Source: Prevotella sp.
Lineage (GTDB): Bacteria; Bacteroidota; Bacteroidia; Bacteroidales; Bacteroidaceae
Direction: 5' to 3'
DNA: 64,000 bases
NCBI GenBank assembly: GCA_017474925.1
Contig: JAFVGN010000052.1
Location: 1-64,000 of the forward strand
Below are positions 51,534-61,246 of the stretch, piece after piece. The stretch's first letter is position 1; every line of letters begins with the position of its first letter. The translations under genes were made by a program, and so were the position numbers. The notes under the pieces are model-generated. The model was given only the letters and a program-made list of their open reading frames with translations, was not told the origin of the DNA and ran no database searches.

Positions 51534-53384
51534 ATGGCTAACAAAGAGAAACTCTTTAGCGAGTTCCAGGCGCCGACCACTCAAGAGTGGCTGGACAAGA
51601 TTGAAGTTGACCTGAAAGGGGCTGACTTCCAAAAGAGACTCGTGTGGAGAACTAACGAAGGGTTCAATGTACAGCCCTTTTATCGTCGTGAAGACCTTGC
51701 GAATCTGAAGGCACCCGATGCTCTGCCCGGGGAATTCCCATTCGTGCGTGGCAACAAGAAGGACACGAATGAATGGTATGTCCGTCAGAACATTGTTGTT
51801 ACCGATCCTGTGGAGGGTAACAAGAAGGCACTCGACATCTTGAACAAAGGTGTTGACTCTATTGGTTTCCGCTTTGGTGGTGATCTGGTGAGTCCAGAGT
51901 TTGTTGAAACCCTGTTGAAGGACATTCGCCTTGACATTGTCGAAGTCAGTTACCGTACCTGCCCCCGTCATGCTGTCGAACTGGCAGAAATACTGGTTAA
52001 GTATTTTGAGAAAATGGGTTATGACAAGGAGAAGGTTGTTGGCGGTGTAGGTTTCGATCCCATCGACAAGATGTTGCAGAAGGGTAAGGACACCTCTCCA
52101 ATGCTCGACAAGCTGCCTCAGATTGTGGATACATTGAAAGACTATCCCAATCTGCGTTGTGTGATGGTTCACTCCGACACGCTCAACAATGCTGGTGCAT
52201 ATATCGTTCAAGAATTAGGCTATGCGCTCGCTTGGGGTAACGAATACCTACAGCAATTGGTCGATGCCGGTATTGATGTAGATATTGCCGCCAAGAGCAT
52301 CAAGTTCTATATGGGCATCTCCGAGAACTACTTCATGGAGATTGCCAAGTTCCGTGCAGCCCGTCTGCTGTGGGCACAGATTGTGAAACAGTATGAGCCC
52401 AAGTGCGATTGCTCATGCAAGATGGTTATCAACGCTTCTACATCTACCTATAATCAGACTGTGTTTGATTCTTATGTTAATCTGCTGCGTTCACAGACTG
52501 AGGCCATGAGTGCAGCCTTGGGTGGTGTCCACTCGATGGTGGTGACTCCGTTCGATGCTCCTTATGGGCAGGCTACTGATTTTAGCGAGCGTATTGCACG
52601 CAACCAGCAGTTGCTCATCAAGGAGGAAGCTCATTTCGACCGTATCGTCGATCCATCAGCAGGTTCTTACTATATAGAGCACCTGACTGATGCTTTGGCT
52701 CAGGAGGCTTGGAAAATTTTCCTGAAAAACGAAGACGAGGGCGGTTTCCTGCAAGCTGTCAAGAATGGTACCGTCCAGGATGACATCAATGCTACAAACA
52801 AGAAACGCCATGATGACGCTGCTAAGCGCAAGGAATTCATTCTGGGTACAAACCAGTTCCCCAATTTCATCGAGAAGAGCGAGGGCAAGCGCGCTTTGTC
52901 GGCCGCTGCGTGCTGTCATGGTGGCAATTGCGAGGCATCCTTCAAGAAACTCGAGACTACCCGTCTCGCTGCTGATTTCGAAGATCTGCGTATCCATACC
53001 GAGGAAACTAAGGTGCCCGTAGCGTTTATGCTTACCATTGGCAATCTGGCTATGCGTCAGGCTCGTGCACAGTTCTCTTGCAATTTCCTGGCTTGTGCCG
53101 GCTATAAAGTCATCGACAATCTTGGATTCAAGACCGTCGAGGAGGGTGTCGATGCCGCTTTGGAGGCAAAGGCCGACATCGTGGTCATCTGCTCCAGTGA
53201 CGATGAGTATGCTGAGTATGCAATCCCTGCATTCAAGTATCTTGACGGCCGTGCCATGTTTGTGGTTGCTGGTGCACCTGCCTGCATGGAAGACCTCAAG
53301 GCTGCAGGTATCGAGAACTATATCCACGTTCGTTGCAACGTACTCGAGACTTTGAAAGAATATAATCAGAAACTTGGTATCTAA
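51534..53384 (+). CDS. mutA: Methylmalonyl-CoA mutase small subunit
   Basis: 616 residues. The TIM-barrel domain (about 40-400) matches the large subunit (EIAKFRAARLLWAQIV, GSYYIEHLTDALAQEAW), but the C-terminal part (about 470-616) lacks the DxHxxG motif and cannot bind B12. This is the standard small subunit. The dimer with MutB interconverts succinyl-CoA and methylmalonyl-CoA. A Cys-rich AACCHGGNCEA lies near residue 462. mutB follows after 20 bases, and a -7 box lies at 51465. Confidence 0.95.
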   Translation: MANKEKLFSEFQAPTTQEWLDKIEVDLKGADFQKRLVWRTNEGFNVQPFYRREDLANLKAPDALPGEFPFVRGNKKDTNEWYVRQNIVVTDPVEGNKKALDILNKGVDSIGFRFGGDLVSPEFVETLLKDIRLDIVEVSYRTCPRHAVELAEILVKYFEKMGYDKEKVVGGVGFDPIDKMLQKGKDTSPMLDKLPQIVDTLKDYPNLRCVMVHSDTLNNAGAYIVQELGYALAWGNEYLQQLVDAGIDVDIAAKSIKFYMGISENYFMEIAKFRAARLLWAQIVKQYEPKCDCSCKMVINASTSTYNQTVFDSYVNLLRSQTEAMSAALGGVHSMVVTPFDAPYGQATDFSERIARNQQLLIKEEAHFDRIVDPSAGSYYIEHLTDALAQEAWKIFLKNEDEGGFLQAVKNGTVQDDINATNKKRHDDAAKRKEFILGTNQFPNFIEKSEGKRALSAAACCHGGNCEASFKKLETTRLAADFEDLRIHTEETKVPVAFMLTIGNLAMRQARAQFSCNFLACAGYKVIDNLGFKTVEEGVDAALEAKADIVVICSSDDEYAEYAIPAFKYLDGRAMFVVAGAPACMEDLKAAGIENYIHVRCNVLETLKEYNQKLGI

Positions 53385-53404
53385 AAGAATAGGAGACTTG
53401 AATT

Positions 53405-55570
53405 ATGCGTAAACAGTTTAAAGATATTGATATCTATGCAGGCATCAAGGCTCAGGACGGTGCCAAGTGGATTAAAGACAATGGAATCGTAGCTGACTGG
53501 AAGACCCCAGAGCACATCGAGGTGCGTCCCGTCTATACGAAAGAAGACCTTGAAGATATGGAACACCTCGACTTTACCGCAGGTATTCCTCCTTATCTTC
53601 GTGGTCCGTATTCAATGATGTATCCTTTCCGCCCGTGGACCATCCGTCAGTATGCCGGATTCTCTACTGCAGAGGAGTCGAATGCCTTCTATCGTCGTAA
53701 CCTTGCTTCTGGTCAGAAGGGCCTTTCTGTTGCCTTCGACCTGCCTACACACCGTGGTTACGACCCCGATAACGCTCGTGTTGTGGGCGATGTGGGTAAG
53801 GCTGGTGTGTCTATCTGCAACGAGGAGAACATGAAGGTGCTGTTCAGCGGCATTCCTTTGAACAAGATGTCTGTCTCCATGACTATGAACGGTGCTGTGC
53901 TGCCCATCTTGGCATTCTACATCGTAGCAGGTTTGGAGCAGGGTGCCCAACTCGAGGAGATGGCTGGAACCATCCAGAACGATATCTTGAAGGAGTTCAT
54001 GGTGCGTAACACCTATATTTATCCCCCCGCATTCTCAATGAAGATTATTGCCGATATCTTCGAATACACCTCGCAGAAGATGCCTAAGTTCAATAGCATC
54101 TCAATCTCTGGTTATCACATGCAGGAGGCTGGTGCCACCGCCGACATCGAGCTGGCCTATACGCTGGCCGATGGTATGGACTATCTGCGTACGGGTGTCA
54201 ATGCCGGTATCGATGTCGATGCCTTCGCACCCCGCCTGTCGTTCTTCTGGGCTATCGGCATGAACCACTTCATGGAGATTGCCAAGATGCGTGCAGGCCG
54301 TCTGCTATGGGCTAAGATTGTGAAGTCGTTCGGCGCCAAGAACCCCAAGTCACTGGCTCTGCGTACTCACTCACAGACCTCTGGCTGGTCGCTCACCGAG
54401 CAGGATCCCTTCAACAACGTAGGCCGCACCTGCATCGAGGCTATGGCTGCCGTGCTGGGTCACACTCAGTCGCTGCATACCAACGCGCTTGATGAGGCTA
54501 TCGCCTTGCCTACCGATTTCTCGGCTCGTATCGCTCGTAACACGCAGATCTACATCCAAAACGAGACCAAGGTCTGCAAGCAGATTGACCCATGGGCTGG
54601 TAGCTACTATGTAGAGACCCTGACCAACGAGTTGGTTCACAAGGCATGGGAGCACATCCAGGAGATTGAGAAGCTGGGTGGTATGGCCAAGGCTATCGAG
54701 ACAGGTCTGCCCAAGATGCGTATCGAGGAGGCAGCAGCCCGTACCCAGGCTCGTATCGACTCTGGTGTTCAGACTATTGTGGGTACCAACAAGTATCGTC
54801 TGGAACACGAGGATCCAATCGATATCCTCGAGGTTGACAACACCGCTGTTCGTAAGCAGCAGGAAGAGAGTCTGGCTCAGGTTCGCGCTTCTCGCGATGA
54901 GGCTGCTTGTCAGGCTGCCCTTAAGGCAATTACTGAGTGTGTTCGAGATTTCAAGGAAGGTCGCAAGTCAGAAAACAACCTGCTCGACCTGGCAGTCAAG
55001 GCTGCTCAGTTGCGTTGTACGTTAGGAGAAATTTCAGATGCCTGCGAAGAAATTGTAGGCCGTTATAAAGCAGTAATCAGAACTATTTCAGGCGTGTACA
55101 GTTCAGAAAGCAAAAACGACTCCGACTTTGAGAAAGCCTGCGAGTTGACAGAGAAGTTTGCAAAGAAGGAAGGTCGTCGTCCCCGTATCTTCGTTGCCAA
55201 GATGGGTCAGGACGGTCACGACCGTGGTGCTAAGGTTGTAGCTACGGGTTATGCCGACTGCGGATTCGACGTTGATATGGGTCCGTTGTTCCAGACTCCT
55301 GCTGAGGCTGCCCGTGAGGCTGTCGAGAACGATGTCCACATTGTGGGTGCATCGTCATTGGCCGCTGGTCATAAGACTCTTATACCGCAGCTTATTGAAG
55401 AGCTGAAGAAGTTGGGTCGTGAGGACATCATGGTCATTGCCGGCGGTGTCATTCCTGCCCAGGACTACGATTTCCTCTATAAGGCTGGTGTTGCTGCCAT
55501 CTTTGGTCCTGGTACCAGTGTGGCTAAGGCTGCTGTTGAGATGATGAAGATTCTACTTGACGAAGAGTAG
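53405..55570 (+). CDS. mutB: Methylmalonyl-CoA mutase large subunit
   Basis: 721 residues. The barrel domain (about 40-540) carries [29 protein letters not shown] and GRLLWAKIV blocks. The B12-binding domain (about 590-721) has all three marks: DGHDRG (DxHxxG, axial His), ASSLAAGH (SxL) and VIAGGVIP (GG). It needs adenosylcobalamin and moves the CoA-carboxyl group of succinyl-CoA, on the way to propionate. A strong terminator follows. Confidence 0.96.
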   Translation: MRKQFKDIDIYAGIKAQDGAKWIKDNGIVADWKTPEHIEVRPVYTKEDLEDMEHLDFTAGIPPYLRGPYSMMYPFRPWTIRQYAGFSTAEESNAFYRRNLASGQKGLSVAFDLPTHRGYDPDNARVVGDVGKAGVSICNEENMKVLFSGIPLNKMSVSMTMNGAVLPILAFYIVAGLEQGAQLEEMAGTIQNDILKEFMVRNTYIYPPAFSMKIIADIFEYTSQKMPKFNSISISGYHMQEAGATADIELAYTLADGMDYLRTGVNAGIDVDAFAPRLSFFWAIGMNHFMEIAKMRAGRLLWAKIVKSFGAKNPKSLALRTHSQTSGWSLTEQDPFNNVGRTCIEAMAAVLGHTQSLHTNALDEAIALPTDFSARIARNTQIYIQNETKVCKQIDPWAGSYYVETLTNELVHKAWEHIQEIEKLGGMAKAIETGLPKMRIEEAAARTQARIDSGVQTIVGTNKYRLEHEDPIDILEVDNTAVRKQQEESLAQVRASRDEAACQAALKAITECVRDFKEGRKSENNLLDLAVKAAQLRCTLGEISDACEEIVGRYKAVIRTISGVYSSESKNDSDFEKACELTEKFAKKEGRRPRIFVAKMGQDGHDRGAKVVATGYADCGFDVDMGPLFQTPAEAAREAVENDVHIVGASSLAAGHKTLIPQLIEELKKLGREDIMVIAGGVIPAQDYDFLYKAGVAAIFGPGTSVAKAAVEMMKILLDEE

Positions 55571-55592
55571 TCTCTGCCTTGTTATTTATAAT

Positions 55593-55624
55593 AATCCCCA
55601 GCCACTAGACGATGGCTGGGGATT
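55593..55624. terminator. Terminator after mutAB
   Basis: Perfect 12-base arms (55593-55604 and 55613-55624) around an 8-base loop, followed by TTGTTC on the plus strand. It can also stop the opposing prolyl oligopeptidase transcript, whose stop codon is at 55630. Confidence 0.9.
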
Positions 55625-55629
55625 TTGTT

Positions 55630-57735
55630 CTACTTGAACTTGACACCCATGTTATATAGGATGAACAAGTAGATATCAGCCTGTTCCTCGAGGACTTTAG
55701 CTAACGGCTTTCCTCCGCCATGTCCTGCTTTCGTGTCAATGCGAATCAGTACGGGATTGGAGCCAGCGTTACACTCTTGGAGCGTAGCAGCAAACTTGAA
55801 CGAGTGGGCAGGAACAACACGGTCGTCGTGGTCTGCAGTAGTGACGAGGGTGGCAGGGTATTTTGTTCCAGGCTTCAGGTTGTGGAGCGGGGAATAGCCA
55901 CGCAGGTATTCAAACATCTCCTTCGAGTCTTCGCTGGTACCATAGTCTGATGCCCAGTTCCAGCCAATGGTGAATTTGTGGTAGCGGAGCATGTCCATGA
56001 CACCCACCTGCGGAATGGCCACGCGGAATAGCTCAGGGCGCTGTGTCATACAAGCTCCCACCAGCAAACCGCCGTTGCTACCGCCAACAATGGCTATCTT
56101 GTCGCTACAGGTATATTTCTCGCTGATGAGCCATTCTGCCGCACCGATAAAGTCGTCGAATACGTTCTGCTTATTCATCTTGGTACCGGCCTGATGCCAT
56201 TCTTCACCATATTCGCCGCCCCCGCGCAGGGTTACTTGTGCATAGATTCCCCCCTGCTCCAGGAATGGAATGCGTATGGCAGAGAAGCTCGGCCCCAGCG
56301 AGACGTTGAAACCACCATAGCCATACAGATAGACAGGATTCTTTCCATTGCGTTTCATACCTTTTTTATACGTCAGGAACATGGGGATGCGTGTTCCGTC
56401 CTTGCTGGTGAAGAACACTTGCTCCGAGGTATAGTCGTCCTGACGGAACTTGACCTTTGGCTGGGCATAGAGCGTGCTCTGACCTGTCCCCATGTTGTAC
56501 TGGTAGACGGTTCCAGGGACGGTGAACGACGTGAAGGTGTAGAAGCATTCAGGCTCTTTCTTGTCTCCTGTAAAGCTGACGCTACCCACAGAGGGTAGCA
56601 TCACCTCCTTGAGCATCTTGCCGTCCAGACCGTAGATGAAAGCGTGGTCGGAAGCATCCTGGTTGTAGGTCAGAATCAGTTGCCGGTTGATGACGTCGAC
56701 GTCGCTCAGTACCGCTTTCTGCTCGCCAATCAACTCCTGCCAGTTGTCCAGGCCCGGCCGATGGATGTCGGTCACCATGATGCGGCATTTGGGGGCACCA
56801 TAGTTGGTCATTAGGTAAATTTTGTCACCGTCCTGGTATACGGGATAGTAATAATAGTCCATGTCCAATGTCATTTGGATGAATTGCGATTCGGGGATAC
56901 GCAGGTCGCGCACGAAGAGGTTGTTGCCGGCTCCTGCACCACTCTCGTAGAGGAACATCATCGTCTCCTCTTCGTTGACGGAGCAGTTGTAGAACCGCTT
57001 GGGATAGGCCGGATTCTGGTAGAACAGAACGTCCTCGTTTTGTGGGGTACCTATCTTGTGATAGTAAATCTTGTGGCCGTCATTGACGTTAGAGAATTCC
57101 TTACCCTTCACAGGGGCATCGTAGGCACTATAGTAGAAACCATCCCCTTGCCAGGCTGCATCTGTGAACTTAGCCCACATGATGTGGTCTTGGGTCTGTT
57201 GGCCAGTTTTCAGGTCAATGACAAAGATCTCTTCCCAGTCACTTCCGCTTCGCGAGATGGTGTAAGCTGCCCAGCGGCCGTTGTTCGAGAAGTAGACGCC
57301 TTTCAGTGCCACCGTACCGTCGGTGCTCAGCTCATTAGGATCGAGGAATACGCGTGGCTCACCGCCAAGTTGGTCCATGACGTAAAGCACGCTCTGGTTC
57401 TGCAGACCGTTGTTCTTGTAGAAATACCATTTCCCATGACGCTTGCGAGGGGCGCTTATCTTTTCGTAGTTAGCCAGTCCCGTCAGGCGTTTCAGCAGTT
57501 TCTCGCGGAAAGGAATCCGGCTGAGGTATTCATTTGTCACGCGGTTCTCGGCCTCCACCCAGGCTGCTGTCTGGGCACTGGTGTCGTTCTCCAGGCCGCG
57601 ATAGGGGTCGCTAACCAGAGTGCCGAAGTAGTTGTCCTTCACGTCTTGTTTCGCAAAACTGGGATAGTGCAGGCTTTGTGCCTGAATCTGTGCTGTGGCC
57701 AAAGTTGCCATGAACATAAGAAGTTGTTTTTTCAT
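55630..57735 (-). CDS. Prolyl oligopeptidase family serine peptidase (S9A)
   Basis: 701 residues with a signal peptide (1-19). A seven-bladed propeller (about 75-430) precedes the alpha/beta hydrolase domain (about 440-701), which has GGSNGGLL (nucleophile Ser), DHDDRVVPAHS (Asp) and KAGHGGGKP (His). Exported prolyl oligopeptidases cut short proline-containing peptides in the periplasm. The promoter is a clear one at 57789-57758 on the minus strand. Confidence 0.95.
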   Translation of the reverse strand: MKKQLLMFMATLATAQIQAQSLHYPSFAKQDVKDNYFGTLVSDPYRGLENDTSAQTAAWVEAENRVTNEYLSRIPFREKLLKRLTGLANYEKISAPRKRHGKWYFYKNNGLQNQSVLYVMDQLGGEPRVFLDPNELSTDGTVALKGVYFSNNGRWAAYTISRSGSDWEEIFVIDLKTGQQTQDHIMWAKFTDAAWQGDGFYYSAYDAPVKGKEFSNVNDGHKIYYHKIGTPQNEDVLFYQNPAYPKRFYNCSVNEEETMMFLYESGAGAGNNLFVRDLRIPESQFIQMTLDMDYYYYPVYQDGDKIYLMTNYGAPKCRIMVTDIHRPGLDNWQELIGEQKAVLSDVDVINRQLILTYNQDASDHAFIYGLDGKMLKEVMLPSVGSVSFTGDKKEPECFYTFTSFTVPGTVYQYNMGTGQSTLYAQPKVKFRQDDYTSEQVFFTSKDGTRIPMFLTYKKGMKRNGKNPVYLYGYGGFNVSLGPSFSAIRIPFLEQGGIYAQVTLRGGGEYGEEWHQAGTKMNKQNVFDDFIGAAEWLISEKYTCSDKIAIVGGSNGGLLVGACMTQRPELFRVAIPQVGVMDMLRYHKFTIGWNWASDYGTSEDSKEMFEYLRGYSPLHNLKPGTKYPATLVTTADHDDRVVPAHSFKFAATLQECNAGSNPVLIRIDTKAGHGGGKPLAKVLEEQADIYLFILYNMGVKFK

Positions 57736-57757
57736 TGTCTTGGGTTTTTATTGTTTG

Positions 57758-57789
57758 CAAAGATACGAATAAGTGAGCGAAATGCCAAA
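57758..57789 (-). promoter_or_regulatory. Promoter of the prolyl oligopeptidase gene
   Basis: On the minus strand: TTTG, 20 bases, TATCTTTG. The 20-base spacer begins GCATTTCGCTCACTTAT, almost identical to the spacer of the promoter at 61197-61227. The -33 box overlaps a hairpin (arms 57779-57789 and 57795-57805) with a GAAATGCCAAA/TTTGGCATTTC stem. Confidence 0.8.
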
Positions 57790-57921
57790 TTTTTTTGGCA
57801 TTTCCGAACGAGAGTATTTTCGAGCAACGCTCAATGATACGAAAAAAAGGAAAATAGCTGGAGTTCGTAATAAAAATATGGCTGTTCGCTGAAAATCCTT
57901 AGAAGGAGGTTAAACTTTTGC

Positions 57922-57929
57922 TATCTTTG
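57922..57929 (+). promoter_or_regulatory. -7 box of the DUF4890 gene
   Basis: TATCTTTG at 57922-57929, 60 bases before the ATG at 57989. No convincing -33 box. Confidence 0.5.
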
Positions 57930-57988
57930 TAACGTCATAAAGACGACAACAGATTCAACATAGTAGTTTTACATTTAACAAAAAACGT

Positions 57989-58516
57989 ATGAAAAAGATT
58001 GTTTTAACAATGGTAGCCCTTCTGTCGATGACGGCAGCTATGGCACAAGACAACAGTGGTGAACGTAAGGCTCCCAAGCAGCCTTCAGTAGAGGAGATGA
58101 CCAACCGCATGGCCGAGCGCCTCAACCTGACTGACGAGCAGAAGACCAAGGTTCTCGCACTGAACAAGGAGTATCAGGATTTGCTTAAGGACTTCCGCCC
58201 TCACCGTGGCCCTCGTCCTGATGGTCAGCCTGGCGCTGGTCCTCGTGGTGGTCAGAAAGACGCTGCCCCTCGTCCTGACGGTCAGACAGGCGCTACCCCA
58301 CAGGATGGCGGTCAGAAGGGCAAACGTCCGGAAATGACTGAAGAACAGAAGGCCAAGATGAAGGAATTCCAGGCCAAGCGTGAGGAGTACGACGGGAAGA
58401 TGAAGCAAATCCTCAATGACGACCAGTACCAGAACTGGAAGAAGATGCAGGCTCATCGTGGCCGTCCTGGTGGTTCTCGCGACGGCAGACGTCCTGAAAA
58501 GCCTCAGGAGAATTGA
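57989..58516 (+). CDS. DUF4890 periplasmic protein, Spy/CpxP-like
   Basis: 175 residues. A signal peptide (1-20, AMAQ) is followed by two short helical repeats with LTDEQKTKVLAL (about 47) and MTEEQKAKMKEF (about 118), the LTxxQ pattern of the Spy/CpxP family. Between them lies a Pro/Gly/Asp/Gln-rich repeat (RPDGQ, about 71-105) that repeats RPDGQ(P/T)GA, and the C terminus is rich in Arg/Gly. It may act as a chaperone under envelope stress, which is a family inference only. Confidence 0.85.
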   Translation: MKKIVLTMVALLSMTAAMAQDNSGERKAPKQPSVEEMTNRMAERLNLTDEQKTKVLALNKEYQDLLKDFRPHRGPRPDGQPGAGPRGGQKDAAPRPDGQTGATPQDGGQKGKRPEMTEEQKAKMKEFQAKREEYDGKMKQILNDDQYQNWKKMQAHRGRPGGSRDGRRPEKPQEN

Positions 58517-58545
58517 TTCATTGATTCGTACATTTTGACAGGAAA

Positions 58546-58583
58546 GAAAAAGGATGAGCCCGACGACAGGTTCATCCTTTTTC
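58546..58583. terminator. Terminator between the DUF4890 gene and tRNA-Val
   Basis: Arms 58546-58560 and 58569-58583 pair over 15 positions (one G.U) with an 8-base loop. The A-rich left arm and T-rich right arm let it act on both strands. It separates a plus-strand gene from a minus-strand tRNA. Confidence 0.85.
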
Positions 58584-58595
58584 TTGGTGATGGGG

Positions 58596-58670
58596 TAGGG
58601 ACGATCGGGCTCGAACCGATGACCTCTGCAATGTGACTGCAGCGCTCTAAACCAACTGGGCTACGCCCCT
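58596..58670 (-). tRNA. tRNA-Val (anticodon CAC)
   Basis: 75 bases. The acceptor stem AGGGGCG/CGTCCCT has one G.U pair. The anticodon arm CTGCA-GTCACAT-TGCAG gives anticodon CAC, which reads GUG (Val). The T loop is TTCGAGC, and the discriminator base is A. CCA is not encoded. Own promoter at 58719-58689 (minus). Confidence 0.9.
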
Positions 58671-58688
58671 GTATCACCAAATCGGGTG

Positions 58689-58719
58689 CAAAGATACGAA
58701 TTAGCAGGCAAAAAACAAA
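58689..58719 (-). promoter_or_regulatory. Promoter of tRNA-Val
   Basis: On the minus strand: TTTG (58719-58716), 19 bases, TATCTTTG (58696-58689), about 18 bases before the tRNA. Confidence 0.75.
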
Positions 58720-58770
58720 GGAAATCGGTAATTATTTTCGATTTTTTTCTGCCATTGCCTGCTTTTTTCC

Positions 58771-60819
58771 TTAATTGATCAGGAATACCTTTGTCAGTCC
58801 GTTGTATGTAGCCTTGACGGTGGCACGTCCGTCGACGATGTTGCCGATTTCGAATTTCACGTTCGGATCAGTGGCTGTACACTCTATCTTGCTGTTCTTA
58901 TCTCCAATCTTTCCGTATACCTGGTAGCGTGTAGCGTCGGTATAGCCATTGAGGTTGGTGAATCGGATGGGTGTCGACGGAATGACCAGCTGCTGGCCGT
59001 CGATAGCGATGGATACCTGTGGCACGACGGGAGCCTCGAACTTCTCGCCGGCTTTGGCAAATCCGATGCCGTGGAGATCGAAGAGTCCTTGCGGACGCTG
59101 CGGACCGCGCTGACCTCCCCAGCGAGGACGCTCCGGAGCCTTGACTTCAGGACCTTCTGCCACCAGATAGATGGCATGCTTGCCGGAGAGACCTTCGACG
59201 GCGGGAACAGATGCCTGATACATTTTGGCTGTCTTGGACGCATCGGCGGGGATGTCGAAGACGGCAATCTCGTCACCCTTCCACGGATTGTCCAGACGTA
59301 CGTGAATCTTGAAGGCACCATGTCCGCCGGGGGTCAGATTCAGGTAGAGCGTTGCACCGTCGCCCTTTTGGATGCCGGTGAATGCCTTGATGCCCTTGGT
59401 GTCGGACACCAGTCCGCCGAAGCCGAAAGACTTGAAGCCGACGATGCCGCCATTGGTCACGCCAGCCAGGTCCATCGAGTTGTTCCAGATGTCGTGGTTG
59501 TCCTGCATCCATTCGTTGCTGTTGGTGCCGCCAGCCATGAAGCAAGCGATGCCGGCTGAATAGTAATGATAGGGTGGGAGACCGTAGATATGGAATCCCT
59601 CCGACGTCACCTCGGCACCTGTATATTCCGTGCCGTCGCTGGCCTTGGCAGTCCAGATGTTGTTGCCCACCTTGTCGGTATAGGGGTTGTAGCCGGTGAT
59701 TTTCACCACGCCGCCGTCAGCTACCTTCTTCTTGTCGCAGATGATTTTGATGGGAGCCACCATGGCCTGACGGGCGAAGCCGAAGCCGCGCGGCGGACGG
59801 TGGTAGAACACATACCACTGGCCGTTGATTTCCTGGATGGACCCGTGCGTGTTGTGTCCGGCATTGGTGGTCATCAGGTGCGAGCCGTCCTCGTTGGGTA
59901 CCACGCCGCGTGAGTCAACCAGCACGCCGCCGGCACGCCACGGTCCCAGCGGGGAGTCGCCGAAAGCATAGCGCAGGGCGGAGTTGGTGTTGCCCAGTCC
60001 GTATTCCTTGCCGCTATAGCCTGAGAATACCATGACGTACTTGTTGCCGACCTGACGGATGCTGCTGGCCTCGAAGAAATTGAAGTCGAGCGGGTTCTGT
60101 CCCTTGTACAGGGCCTTGTACTCCGTAACGTTCTTGTCCAACAGCTTGCCGTCGGCACTACTGGCGGGGATGAAGGGGTCGATCAGCTCCGTGCCCTCGC
60201 GCTTCGAGTACATGGTGTTCTGGTCGAGCTCGCAGGCCGTGGAGTGCTGGAAACCGTAGAAGACGTAGGCGCGGAAGCCCTTGTCGTAGTCGGGGTCCTT
60301 CTTGTTGGTGATGGTCTCGATGAATACCGACGGGTCGAAGTCAATCAGCGAGCCAGGCAGGCACTTGCGCCCGTCAGCCGTCAGGTTGATGGGAGTGAAC
60401 GGGCCGTTGGGTCGGTCGCCCTTGCAGACCATGGGCACGCGCTGCCAGCCGCGGGAGTGGGGGTACAGGTAGTATGTCTTCTTGCCCGTGGCCTTGTCCT
60501 TCACCTCCACCAGGTCGGGGGCGAACATCGTGTCCCACTGGCCGTCGACGTACCATGTGAAGATGGGACCTTCGTCGCGCCACTGGCTCAGGTCCTCCAC
60601 TGGTGCCGACCACATGCGGATGTCGCTTCCGCAGTAGGCAGAGTAGTTGGTGTCGTGCGAGCCGATGATGTAGGCACGCAGCTTGCCGGGATTGTCAGGG
60701 TCCTCGAAAACGCGGGGCTCGCCGTCGGGCAGATGCTCCCACAACGGCAGATACGGGTTCTGCGACTTGGCCGAAATCACGGCCAGCAGAAACAGAGGGA
60801 GAAGAAATAGTCTTTTCAT
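58771..60819 (-). CDS. GH43-like secreted glycoside hydrolase
   Basis: 682 residues from the ATG at 60819, which opens the signal peptide (MKRLFLLPLFLLAVISA). A start at 60942 would add 41 residues and lies upstream of the promoter. The five-bladed propeller (about 25-350) has EHLPDGEPRVFEDP, a DGQWDTMFAPDLVEV segment and FNFFEASSIR, with acidic residues where GH43 enzymes have theirs. The C-terminal part (about 380-590) looks like carbohydrate-binding beta-sandwiches, followed by a beta-rich end. Likely an arabinofuranosidase or xylosidase; the substrate is unknown. The coding sequence is noticeably GC-rich. Confidence 0.85.
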   Translation of the reverse strand: MKRLFLLPLFLLAVISAKSQNPYLPLWEHLPDGEPRVFEDPDNPGKLRAYIIGSHDTNYSAYCGSDIRMWSAPVEDLSQWRDEGPIFTWYVDGQWDTMFAPDLVEVKDKATGKKTYYLYPHSRGWQRVPMVCKGDRPNGPFTPINLTADGRKCLPGSLIDFDPSVFIETITNKKDPDYDKGFRAYVFYGFQHSTACELDQNTMYSKREGTELIDPFIPASSADGKLLDKNVTEYKALYKGQNPLDFNFFEASSIRQVGNKYVMVFSGYSGKEYGLGNTNSALRYAFGDSPLGPWRAGGVLVDSRGVVPNEDGSHLMTTNAGHNTHGSIQEINGQWYVFYHRPPRGFGFARQAMVAPIKIICDKKKVADGGVVKITGYNPYTDKVGNNIWTAKASDGTEYTGAEVTSEGFHIYGLPPYHYYSAGIACFMAGGTNSNEWMQDNHDIWNNSMDLAGVTNGGIVGFKSFGFGGLVSDTKGIKAFTGIQKGDGATLYLNLTPGGHGAFKIHVRLDNPWKGDEIAVFDIPADASKTAKMYQASVPAVEGLSGKHAIYLVAEGPEVKAPERPRWGGQRGPQRPQGLFDLHGIGFAKAGEKFEAPVVPQVSIAIDGQQLVIPSTPIRFTNLNGYTDATRYQVYGKIGDKNSKIECTATDPNVKFEIGNIVDGRATVKATYNGLTKVFLIN

Positions 60820-60849
60820 ATTGTTGGTTATTAATTGTTGATTGTTGCG

Positions 60850-60880
60850 CAAAGATAGCAAAAAATGCGGATTCCTGCAA
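60850..60880 (-). promoter_or_regulatory. Promoter of the GH43-like gene
   Basis: On the minus strand: TTG (60880-60878), 20 bases, TATCTTTG (60857-60850). It supports the start at 60819. Confidence 0.7.
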
Positions 60881-61196
60881 TGCCTTCGAGGAAAATAATA
60901 GCTCTTTGCAACATCATCGAAAGAATTTGTCGCAAATCCCATGCTTCTATAGTTTTATAGAAAGCATATCGCTTAGGCATCCCGATGACTTTATAACTTA
61001 TTATATATTTGTCCTCGCCCGGCGAAACTTTTTAACCACTTTGTTTGGAAATCCCGGAAAGTCTTCGTACCTTTTCGCTTCGCGAGAAGTCACTTTCGTT
61101 GACATTTGTCGACCTCAAACGCTCGGCCATTCATGCAAGCATGATGGCACTTACTGCTCTTTCGGTTCGAAAATGAAAAGAAAAACTGTTTTTCCT

Positions 61197-61227
61197 TTTG
61201 CATTTTGCTCACTTATTCGTAACTTTG
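61197..61227 (+). promoter_or_regulatory. Promoter of the FMN reductase gene
   Basis: TTTG (61197-61200), 19 bases, TAACTTTG (61220-61227). The spacer (CATTTTGCTCACTTATTCG) differs from that of the promoter at 57758 mainly by one missing base and one substitution. Confidence 0.75.
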
Positions 61228-61246
61228 CGTCATCAAGTTAAGCATT

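Larger units (their letters stand above)
60820..61246. other. Intergenic region with two divergent promoters
   Basis: 427 bases. The glycosidase promoter lies at 60880-60850 (minus) and the oxidoreductase promoter at 61197-61227 (plus). A 111-codon frame (60906-61241) across it has no start signal and no recognisable domain, and runs into the promoter, so it is not called as a gene. A short inverted repeat (TCATGC-AA-GCATGA) lies near 61132-61145. Confidence 0.5.

Noticed and set aside
60820..60942. Longer start of the GH43-like gene
   Set aside because: The promoter at 60880-60850 lies within it, and the signal peptide starts at 60819.
60906..61241. 111-residue open frame across the intergenic region
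   Set aside because: It has no recognisable domain or start signal and overlaps the promoter of the FMN reductase gene; it may be part of a dispersed repeat but is not supported as a gene.
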